From UKL13-2 sp947085425 (GTDB taxonomy: Bacteria; Pseudomonadota; Gammaproteobacteria; Burkholderiales; Usitatibacteraceae), in contig CAMTWK010000018.1 in assembly GCA_947085425.1 (NCBI GenBank), positions 1 through 64,000 of the forward strand: a stretch of DNA of 64,000 nucleotides, written 5' to 3'. Positions within the stretch are counted from its first letter, which is position 1. Each line of letters begins with the position of its first letter. Positions 1 to 6,481 of this stretch are shown piece after piece. The notes below the pieces were generated by a model, which saw only the letters and a program-made list of their open reading frames with translations, had not been told where the DNA came from and made no database searches. Position numbers and translations under genes: made by a program.

Positions 1-133
1 ACACACTGAAGCAAGGGGCGCGAGGAGATTTTGCAAAGAAAAGGCGTTTGGCAGGAAGGAATCAGCGTTACGCACGTATCGCAGCAATGGCGAGTGTTTT
101 ATTCGCGCTCTTTACAACGGGCGGCTAATGGGT

Positions 134-177
134 GACCCCTTTACTTTTGACCCCTTTACTTTGTGACCCCTTTACTT
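134..177. repeat. Three tandem copies of a 13-bp unit
   Basis: The unit GACCCCTTTACTT occurs at 134-146, 149-161 and 165-177, spaced 15 and 16 bases apart. Similar short runs are often left near transposase or REP-like debris in proteobacteria, which is general knowledge rather than something shown here. The sequence before it (1-133) is open in more than one frame and cannot be assigned to a gene. Confidence 0.6.
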
Positions 178-226
178 CTCGCAGAATAATCTGGGACAGA
201 CCACGATTAATTCCCGGAACACAATC

Positions 227-468
227 ATGAAAATCAAAATTGATTCTTACGAAGCAAAAATAAAATTTCCAGAGTTGCTCAGGCAGGTGCAAAGAGGCAC
301 GAGTTTTACGATTACCATTTGCGGGAGGCCATTGCCGACTTGGTGCCCAGCAGGAGTGCGCAAAAGCAGGACAAGGTGGAAGCCGCAACCAAGCTGAAGG
401 CATTTATGTACGCGAATCGCGTGCGCGGCGCGGACATCAAGCGGCTTATCGATGAAGGCCGCGCATGA
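227..468 (+). pseudogene. Frameshifted Phd/YefM-type antitoxin
   Basis: The reading frame starts with ATG at 227 and gives MKIKIDSYEAKIKFPELLRQ, the usual N-terminus of a Phd-family antitoxin that binds DNA and neutralises a PIN toxin. Near position 330 one base appears to be missing. In the next frame the protein resumes as RPIADLVPSRSAQKQ and runs through a charged tail ending at TGA 466-468. That end overlaps ATG 465 of a vapC-like fragment by four bases, the normal phd-vapC arrangement. The frameshift makes it non-functional unless it is a sequencing error. Confidence 0.7.
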
Positions 469-620
469 AATTTGTGCTGGCTATCCCGGTGGCGATGCGC
501 TAATTTTTTGACGACGGCAAACCAGCGGAGGTTGCCAATTACGCCAAAGTGCATGGCCAACTTGAAACAGACGCCGCAATCGCGTGTGTTGCTTTGGATT
601 TAAAAATCAACAAAATATAA
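465..620 (+). pseudogene. Truncated VapC/PIN toxin fragment
   Basis: The fragment begins MKFVLA at 465, as PIN-domain toxins often do, but hits an in-frame TAA at 501-503. After the stop, the same frame reads FFDDGKPAEVANYAK and LETDAAIAC, which is PIN-like, and ends at TAA 618-620. An intact toxin would be about 130-140 residues; only about 50 codons remain, so the acidic catalytic centre is gone. It pairs with the broken antitoxin just upstream. The two together look like a dead toxin-antitoxin module. Confidence 0.6.
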
Positions 621-644
621 CGATTAACTCATTGTATTGTATTG

Positions 645-687
645 ATTTACCGTAACTTAAGCGTATGATTGCATTTTTACGGTAAAT
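645..687. promoter_or_regulatory. Perfect 11-bp inverted repeat, probable operator
   Basis: ATTTACCGTAA (645-655) is matched exactly by TTACGGTAAAT (677-687) with a 21-bp spacer. It lies immediately before the nucleotidyltransferase-fold gene. The right arm covers the possible upstream start codon at 669, so the downstream ATG at 699 is the better start. The layout fits an operator for a self-regulating accessory locus. The protein that binds it is not known. Confidence 0.6.
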
Positions 688-698
688 TATTTCTCATC

Positions 699-1718
699 AT
701 GGAATTCAGCTCAGAACAACTGCGCGGTTTGGTCAATGCCGGACAGCTCTACGACGAGCTGAAAGCCGTTCGGGTGCCCCTGTCCAAATTGCCGGGAGGC
801 ATGTATTGGCGCATCATCAATAGCCGGGAATACCTATACCAATATTACCCAGGGCAATCGGGGAAGCAGCAAACCAAATCCTTGGGGCCCCGGTCGGATG
901 CGACCGCGGCTTTGCATGCGCAATTCACCACGGATAAGCAAGACTTGCTTGCCCGGTGTGCAGGTATCGAAGGCCGTATCAAAGAGCTCGCCCCAGTCTG
1001 GCGCGCCCTGCGCCTGCCATCCATCGATCGTTTGGCAGGTGACATCCTCAGAGCATTTGACCAGATGAATTTCGGTGGCCGCCACGTCCTGACCATCGGC
1101 ACCTATGCCTTGAAAGCCTATGAGGTGGAGGCGGCGACTGTCTTTTCCACTGGCATGGATGCGACGGACGATTTGGATTTCACCATATTCTTTGGTGCGG
1201 CAGCAGCAGACACTGATGAATCCCTCATATTCGGTGCGCGTGACGATATGACTGGATTGCCACGTCAATTGCTGTTGACCCTCAAACGGGTGGACGCAAG
1301 TTTTATTGTGTCGCCCACCAGCCCCAAGACTGTTGTCAACAGCAAGGGCTATCGGGTCGATTTATTGTCCACAGAGGCGGATGCCATGCGGATGAAGGGA
1401 GTGTTGCCGTGGCAGCCGGAGGGGCTGATGGGTCAGGATTGGCTGCACCTTGGCCGCCCGATCAGGCAGGTCATCATCGATTTTCAGGGCTGGCCAGTCC
1501 CCGTTGATGCGCCAGATCCGCGCTATTTCGCGTTGCATAAATTATGGCTGGGCAAACAACCCACGCGATCAGCCGCCAAGCGGCCAAAGGATTTGCGTCA
1601 GGGGGCGGCGTTGCTGCGCGTGGTCAAGGATCACATGCCCCACTATCCGCTGGATGACGCGTTCTTGAATGGATTGCCGCAAGTCTTGCGCAGTGAGTTT
1701 GAAGCGCACGCCGATTAA
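699..1718 (+). CDS. GSU2403-type nucleotidyltransferase-fold protein
   Basis: This 339-residue protein resembles the GSU2403-type nucleotidyltransferase-fold family (NTP_transf_8), relatives of the AbiEii and MNT toxin-like enzymes. The N-terminal half is helical. An acidic patch TDDLDF at residues 156-160 is the likely metal-binding centre, preceded by GTYALKAYE, which matches the substrate-pocket region of such folds. The substrate is unknown. The ATG at 699 was preferred to the in-frame ATG at 669 because the latter sits inside an operator-like inverted repeat. No partner gene is next to it; the neighbours are a dead toxin-antitoxin pair and repeat debris, which suggests a transferred accessory segment. 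Family confidence is fair; function is unresolved. Confidence 0.7.
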   Translation: MEFSSEQLRGLVNAGQLYDELKAVRVPLSKLPGGMYWRIINSREYLYQYYPGQSGKQQTKSLGPRSDATAALHAQFTTDKQDLLARCAGIEGRIKELAPVWRALRLPSIDRLAGDILRAFDQMNFGGRHVLTIGTYALKAYEVEAATVFSTGMDATDDLDFTIFFGAAAADTDESLIFGARDDMTGLPRQLLLTLKRVDASFIVSPTSPKTVVNSKGYRVDLLSTEADAMRMKGVLPWQPEGLMGQDWLHLGRPIRQVIIDFQGWPVPVDAPDPRYFALHKLWLGKQPTRSAAKRPKDLRQGAALLRVVKDHMPHYPLDDAFLNGLPQVLRSEFEAHAD

Positions 1719-1752
1719 ATTGCACCGGTGGCAGCGTAAATGAAAAATATGG

Positions 1753-1782
1753 AACCACAGATGAACACAGATAAACACTGAT
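1753..1782. repeat. Dispersed-repeat-like motif
   Basis: The stretch from AACCACAGATGAACACAG onward resembles a motif I recall as recurring between genes in many unrelated bacteria. Only one copy is in this window, so repeat status cannot be shown here. It fills part of the 106-bp gap between convergent genes. Confidence 0.3.
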
Positions 1783-1824
1783 CGCGTCGCAATCAATATC
1801 TGTGTCTATCTTCGGCAAAAAAAT

Positions 1825-2991
1825 CTATGCACTCTCCTCAAACAACTCCCGCCCGATCAACATGCGGCGAATTTCATTGGTGCCGGCGCCAATGTCATAC
1901 AACTTGGCGTCACGAAACAAACGACCGGTCGGGTAGTCGTTGATGTAGCCGTTGCCGCCGAGGCATTGGATGGCCTCCAACGTCACTTTGACGGCGGATT
2001 CGGAGGCGTACAGGATGCACGCCGCCGCGTCTTTGCGCGCGGCGCGGCCACGGCCTGCATCGAGCATGGCGGCGACCTTGTAGGTGAAGGCGCGCGAGGT
2101 TTGCAGGGCCACATACATGTCGGCGATTTTGCCCTGCATCAGGCCGAAGGTGCCGATGGCCTGGCCGAATTGTTTGCGTTCATGCACATAGGGCAGCACC
2201 ACGTCCATGGCCGCCTGCATGATGCCAATCGGCCCACCGGACAACACAGTGCGTTCGGTGTCGAGGCCACTCATCAACACGCGTGAGCCGCCATTGACCG
2301 CGCCCAGCACATTTTCATCGGGAATCTCGCAGTCTTCAAATACCAGCTCACAGGTGTCCGAGCCGCGCATGCCGAGTTTGTCGAGTTTTTGCGCGGTGCG
2401 AAAACCTTTGAAACTTTTTTCAACGATGAAGGCGGTCATGGCTTTGGAGCCCATGTCCTTTGGAGCGGTGCGCATGTACACGATCAGGGTGTCGGCGTGC
2501 GGACCATTGGTGATCCACATTTTGTTGCCATTTGCGATCCAGCGGTCGCCTTTTTTCTCGGCGCGACAGGCCATCGAGCCGATCACGTCGGAGCCCGCAC
2601 CCGGTTCACTCATGGCGAGTGCGCCGACGTGTTCGCCCGAGCAAAGCCGGGGCAAATATTTTTTGCGTTGTGTGTCGTTGCCGTTCAGAAAAAGATTGTT
2701 CACACACAGGTTGGAGTGGGCACCATAGGCCAGCCCCACTGCGCCGGAGGCGCGCGAAATTTCCTCCATCGCCACGGTATGGGCGAGGTAGCCCATGCCA
2801 CTGCCGCCGAATTCCTCCGGTACCGACATGCCGAGTAAACCCATATCACCAAACTTTTTCCACATGTCCATCGGGAACACATTGTCGTGGTCAATTTGGG
2901 CGGCGCGTGGCGCGAGAGTATCGTCGCATAATTTTTTGGTGGCATCACGCAGCGCGTCGACGTCTTCGGAAAGGCGGGTGTCAAAACTCAT
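1825..2991 (-). CDS. liuA: Isovaleryl-CoA dehydrogenase
   Basis: A 388-residue FAD-dependent acyl-CoA dehydrogenase that would oxidise isovaleryl-CoA to 3-methylcrotonyl-CoA in leucine breakdown. It is the normal length for the family. The motif GLDTERTVLSGGPIG places a glutamate at residue 246, where isovaleryl-CoA dehydrogenases keep their catalytic base, unlike the C-terminal glutamate of most acyl-CoA dehydrogenases. AMSEPGAGSD (126-135) and the C-terminal GTNEIRRMLIGREL are also family features. Its ATG overlaps the stop of the upstream dehydrogenase by four bases (ATGA), so the two are co-translated. The methylcrotonyl-CoA carboxylase genes usually next to it are absent from this window. 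Confidence 0.88.
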   Translation of the reverse strand: MSFDTRLSEDVDALRDATKKLCDDTLAPRAAQIDHDNVFPMDMWKKFGDMGLLGMSVPEEFGGSGMGYLAHTVAMEEISRASGAVGLAYGAHSNLCVNNLFLNGNDTQRKKYLPRLCSGEHVGALAMSEPGAGSDVIGSMACRAEKKGDRWIANGNKMWITNGPHADTLIVYMRTAPKDMGSKAMTAFIVEKSFKGFRTAQKLDKLGMRGSDTCELVFEDCEIPDENVLGAVNGGSRVLMSGLDTERTVLSGGPIGIMQAAMDVVLPYVHERKQFGQAIGTFGLMQGKIADMYVALQTSRAFTYKVAAMLDAGRGRAARKDAAACILYASESAVKVTLEAIQCLGGNGYINDYPTGRLFRDAKLYDIGAGTNEIRRMLIGRELFEESA

Positions 2992-3755
2992 TTTGCCCCC
3001 ATGCGAATGGCGCCATCGAGGCGAATGACCGTGCCGTTTAACACTTCGTTTTCAACAATATGTTTGGCCAGTGCGGCGTATTCTTCCGGTGTGCCCAAGC
3101 GCGATGGAAATGGAATTTGTGCACCGAGTGAGGCGCGAATTTCCTCACTCATGCCGGCCAACATCGGCGTATCAAAAATGCCCGGTGCAATCGTCATGAC
3201 ACGAATGCCGAACTTCGCCAGTTCACGGGCAATCGGCAGGGTCATACCGTTGACACCGGCTTTGGAGGCGGCATAACCGGCCTGACCGATCTGGCCTTCG
3301 AATGAAGCTACCGACGAGGTGTTGATGATCACCCCACGCTCACCGGAGGCGTTCGGCGTTTGGGTGCTCATGGCGTGGGCGGCCAAGCGAATGACGTTAA
3401 AGGTGCCGATCAGGTTAATGCTGATGGTGCGGGAAAAGTTGGCAAGGGAATGCGGTCCGGTTTTACCGACCACCCGTTCGCCCGGTGCCACACCGGCGCA
3501 ATTCACGGCACCGTGAAGTCCACCATACGCCGATAGGCATAAATCCACCGCCGCCTGCACACTCGCCTCATTGGTGACGTCGGTTTCAATATATTTGGCG
3601 CGCGTACCGATGGCTGCTGCTGTTTTACCGCCGGCCCCTTTATTCACGTCGGCAATGACGATATTGCCGCCATTGGCCGCAAACAACCGGGCAGTGGCTG
3701 CGCCTAGGCCGGAACCGCCACCGGCGATTAAAAACGTGTGTTCCTTAAATTGCAT
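2988..3755 (-). CDS. SDR-family 3-hydroxyacyl-CoA dehydrogenase
   Basis: This 255-residue protein is a classical short-chain dehydrogenase of the HSD17B10 (type II 3-hydroxyacyl-CoA dehydrogenase) type. It shows the NAD-binding motif GGGSGLGAATA near the N-terminus, the NCAG strand motif, a catalytic serine region INTSSVASFEG and the YAASKAG active-site Tyr-Lys pair. The start at 3755 gives MQFKEHTFLIAGGG, the expected N-terminus; an open frame reaches further upstream but adds a basic stretch with no homology. Coupling to liuA suggests a step in branched-chain acyl-CoA or short fatty acid oxidation. The exact substrate is inferred. Confidence 0.82.
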   Translation of the reverse strand: MQFKEHTFLIAGGGSGLGAATARLFAANGGNIVIADVNKGAGGKTAAAIGTRAKYIETDVTNEASVQAAVDLCLSAYGGLHGAVNCAGVAPGERVVGKTGPHSLANFSRTISINLIGTFNVIRLAAHAMSTQTPNASGERGVIINTSSVASFEGQIGQAGYAASKAGVNGMTLPIARELAKFGIRVMTIAPGIFDTPMLAGMSEEIRASLGAQIPFPSRLGTPEEYAALAKHIVENEVLNGTVIRLDGAIRMGAK

Positions 3756-3939
3756 GAATGACAAATCCCATGAGAGAAGACGATGTGGATTATAGTCTTC
3801 CTGCGATCTGATTCTGCGAGCGTGTGGTCGTTTTTGGATATGACGGCTGTGCCTCACCACCTTTCACCACCGCACGACTTGGGCTGATGCTGCGGTGGTG
3901 TGCTGCTGCGGTCAGGGGGAAATCAATACGACCGAAGGT

Positions 3940-5472
3940 TTATTTGGTGGCTTTTGCCGTTTGTTTTGCAGGGTGAATCCTGGCGATGGCGAGCCGACCC
4001 TGCTGCGCATAATCAATCGCCTCGGCAAGGATGCGCGCGGCCTCTTGTGGTGCGTGAAAACCCATCGAGTTCTCGGCGTTGATGAAATCCACAGCGTAGG
4101 TCGCCTTGCGTTGCAACTGCCGGGCGTCCGTGAGTTGCTCGTCGGTGGCACCGTTTTTTATGGCCAGTTCGATGTCCGCGACAAGACCGACAGTTGCATC
4201 GAGCGCCCGACTCATCAGTTTTTTGGTGCGATCCTGAATGATATGTACCCTTTCTTTCATTTCTTCCTCACTGCTTTTGTGACAAACATTGCAGGATTTT
4301 GAAATGTTCAAGAGGGGACTGCGAATGTGATGGTCGCTGACTTTAATGGCTCCTTCACGCACATAGGGCATGTGGCAATCCGCACACGCCACGCCCGAGC
4401 GGGCATGAATGCCCTGGCTCCACAATTCAAATTCGGGGTGCTGCACTTTGATCAGGTCTGCTCCGGTAAGTTTGTGTTTCCAGTCGGCAAATGGTTTGCC
4501 ATCCTTGAATTTCGGCTGGTCATAAACCTCGAGTATTTGTTCGGCCTTCAGCCCCTTGCTCCACGGGAACACCAACTGTTTGTCCTCGCCCTTGAAGTAG
4601 TACTCGACGTGGCATTGGGCGCAACTGAACGAACGCATTTCCTGGCGGGTGGCGTCGCTATTGGGGTTGTAGGGCGTGGCGCGGTTGCCTTTGCGCCATT
4701 TGTCGATGGAGGGCAGGTGAGGGACGGCGTCGTTGCTGGTGGCCAGCGCCTGGATGCCTTCGATAAATCCCGGCCGGGTAATGCGCAATTGCATCGATTG
4801 CGGATCGTGGCAATCCAGGCAGGTGACCGGATGCGTAACCAATTTGGTTGCTTCGGCGTAGGGCATGGCGTTGATGACACTGAAGCCTTTCATGAGTTGT
4901 TCCTGACCAGCCGGGCTGGTCAGTGAATCAGTCAGTTTGCCAGGTGCGCCTTTTTCCAGACCGGCGTTGCGGTAGGCAACGGTTGTCGAGGCATGGCAGT
5001 GCAAGCAGGAGCCGGGTTGTTTGCGCTGGCGAACCCGTTCGGTTTCGCGCTGGTCGGAGAGCATGTACGCATGACCGCGCTCTTCGCGGAAATCAATGGC
5101 GAACGGGTGGCCGGCCCACATGGTCTTGAGACGGGTATCTTCTTCGATTTTACTGACCGTTTTGGTAGTGCCGACTACCGGAACGGGTGTCTGGGCCGGG
5201 CGCGGCTCGGCTTCGCTACCGCCGTAGCGGGTGCGCTCCATGTCGACGGTGCGTTTGTAGCTGTCGTATTGGCGCGGAAAATTCTTGCCCCATTCAGCCG
5301 GGTCGCTGGTGGTCTCATTGATGTCGGCAACCCGCAGCACGGTGTATTTTGCTTCAGTCTGACGCTGGGCGATATTGTTGCCGAGCAGGGACAAGCCAAC
5401 GACGGCCACCGCAGCAACAACGGCGATGATAACGAGGGTTCGTGGTTTTATATTCACAATATTTCCTTTCAT
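3940..5472 (-). CDS. nrfA: Cytochrome c nitrite reductase, catalytic subunit
   Basis: NrfA reduces nitrite to ammonium with six electrons in the periplasm. The 510-residue protein has an N-terminal membrane segment (about residues 11-31) and five haem motifs: CLHCH (156-160), CLDCH, CAQCH, CADCH and CNVCH. In most NrfA proteins the first, catalytic motif is CXXCK, with lysine as haem ligand; here it is CXXCH, a variant known in some lineages such as Campylobacter. The start at 5472 was chosen because its ATG overlaps the nrfH stop codon as ATGA; an upstream in-frame start would lie inside nrfH. Translation coupling with nrfH fits the NrfH2A4 complex. Confidence 0.9.
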   Translation of the reverse strand: MKGNIVNIKPRTLVIIAVVAAVAVVGLSLLGNNIAQRQTEAKYTVLRVADINETTSDPAEWGKNFPRQYDSYKRTVDMERTRYGGSEAEPRPAQTPVPVVGTTKTVSKIEEDTRLKTMWAGHPFAIDFREERGHAYMLSDQRETERVRQRKQPGSCLHCHASTTVAYRNAGLEKGAPGKLTDSLTSPAGQEQLMKGFSVINAMPYAEATKLVTHPVTCLDCHDPQSMQLRITRPGFIEGIQALATSNDAVPHLPSIDKWRKGNRATPYNPNSDATRQEMRSFSCAQCHVEYYFKGEDKQLVFPWSKGLKAEQILEVYDQPKFKDGKPFADWKHKLTGADLIKVQHPEFELWSQGIHARSGVACADCHMPYVREGAIKVSDHHIRSPLLNISKSCNVCHKSSEEEMKERVHIIQDRTKKLMSRALDATVGLVADIELAIKNGATDEQLTDARQLQRKATYAVDFINAENSMGFHAPQEAARILAEAIDYAQQGRLAIARIHPAKQTAKATK

Positions 5473-5912
5473 TGAGTCGCATCGTGTCCGACGTTGGCAT
5501 GGCAGCGTACACAATCAAGCGGACTCACGTCGCGCCCGCTGGTATTCATCAGGGCATCAACCATATCCCGGTGACAGCCCGCGCAGTTGTTGTTCAGCAC
5601 CTGTTTGTTGTGGGGCCGGATTCGAATGGGCTCAGGAAAATCCTGTAGCGTGAATCCCTTGGAGTGCCAAAACCCGTTTTCGGCTTTGGAAATGTACTTG
5701 GCAAAAAACGTCTGCGGGTTGTGGCAGTCGTTGCATGTGGCCACCGCGTGGTGGCTGGCTTTTAGCCAGCCATCGTATTGCGGGTTCATGATGTGGCAGT
5801 TGATACACACCTTGGGATCTTCCGACAGGTAGGACACGGCCTGAGAAGACCAGACGACGTAGCCGCCGACACCGGCCAACGCACCCAGCAGCAGAGCCAG
5901 AATCCACTTCAT
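5469..5912 (-). CDS. nrfH: NrfH, membrane-anchored tetrahaem cytochrome c
   Basis: NrfH takes electrons from the quinol pool and passes them to NrfA. The 147-residue protein begins MKWILALLLGALAGVGG, a single membrane anchor, followed by four CXXCH motifs: CINCH, CNDCH, CAGCH and CVRCH. CHIMNPQYDGW and the overall size match the NapC/NirT/NrfH family. The ATG at 5912 was preferred to a TTG six codons upstream. Its stop overlaps the nrfA start. A short possible reading frame upstream ends in TAATG with this start. Confidence 0.9.
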   Translation of the reverse strand: MKWILALLLGALAGVGGYVVWSSQAVSYLSEDPKVCINCHIMNPQYDGWLKASHHAVATCNDCHNPQTFFAKYISKAENGFWHSKGFTLQDFPEPIRIRPHNKQVLNNNCAGCHRDMVDALMNTSGRDVSPLDCVRCHANVGHDATQ

Positions 5913-6076
5913 TACGCCAAACGCCGCCAAGTCGGACGCACAGTGACCGGATTTTGCATGTTGTTCTCCGCAGTGTCCAAATGGACGAGCTTGGTTACGC
6001 TTGCAAGATTCAAACGGGATTTTCCATTAGGCATCCCTTCGGGACTGTTTGGGTGCAAACGGTCCATTTTTGGCAT
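5912..6076 (-). CDS. Possible small leader ORF of nrfHA
   Basis: A 54-codon frame starts with ATG at 6076, four to five bases after AGGA, and ends with TAA overlapping the nrfH ATG by one base (TAATG). The peptide MPKMDRLHPNSPEGMPNGKS and the following part are basic and hydrophilic, with no signal peptide and no family I recognise. The Shine-Dalgarno-like site and the tight coupling are the only support. It would lie in the long leader of the nrfHA transcript and could serve to couple translation. Confidence 0.35.
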   Translation of the reverse strand: MPKMDRLHPNSPEGMPNGKSRLNLASVTKLVHLDTAENNMQNPVTVRPTWRRLA

Positions 6077-6236
6077 ATTTCCTGTTTCTTCGGCACGAAT
6101 AGCCAGCTATTCGTTCGTCAGTGAACAGATAATCCACTCAAAAATAACCCCGTTGCCATCCCAAACCCTAATGTAAAAACCTGGTTCAGAAATTGTTGAT
6201 GCATCAATTTGCCGCTTGTGAGCGCAATCCACATCC

Positions 6237-6277
6237 ATATTAGGTTGCCATTGGCGGGTATGTTTGATCTGTATCAA
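6237..6277 (-). promoter_or_regulatory. FNR-type box and -10 element driving nrfHA
   Basis: TTGATCTGTATCAA at 6264-6277 is an exact FNR/ANR consensus site (TTGAT-N4-ATCAA), symmetric outward as TGTTTGAT...ATCAAACA over 6261-6280. On the minus strand, TAATAT (plus coordinates 6237-6242) follows at the spacing of a -10 element. This puts transcription start near 6230 and the box near -41, the geometry of a class II FNR-activated promoter. It points toward nrfHA and implies a leader of about 320 bases. Oxygen-sensing control of nitrite reduction is the known role of FNR at nrf promoters. Confidence 0.75.
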
Positions 6278-6292
6278 ACAAAGTGCACACAC

Positions 6293-6309
6293 CGTTTCAG
6301 GATGAAACG
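6293..6309. promoter_or_regulatory. 17-bp palindrome next to the FNR-type box
   Basis: CGTTTCA-GGA-TGAAACG is a perfect dyad, flanked by ACACAC and TGTGTGT that extend the pairing with a small bulge. It lies just upstream of the FNR-type box relative to nrfHA. It could be a second activator or repressor site. The rest of the roughly 400 bases between nrfH and the efflux operon shows only another perfect dyad, TTGATGCATCAA at 6196-6207. Confidence 0.4.
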
Positions 6310-6481
6310 ATGTGTGTCCGGCGGCCGAATACTCGCCTTAGCAGTTTGTTGTAATTCTGCTGCGCTCGGTGATGCGGCGTTGGCAAGCGGCTCAAAATCC
6401 TCATGTATACCGCATACATTCCGGTTTTTCGCCGCTTTCCGCCTTGCCTGACCTTCGCTCACGACGAATTTCAACCAACTG

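Noticed and set aside
1..128. Possible 3' end of a gene entering from the left
   Set aside because: Two plus-strand frames are open here and neither gives a recognisable C-terminus, so no product can be supported.
6209..6451. An 80-codon frame running over the FNR-type box, and others in the same gap
   Set aside because: The frame crosses the promoter elements, and its content (short Ala/Ser runs, no domain) does not look like a protein.
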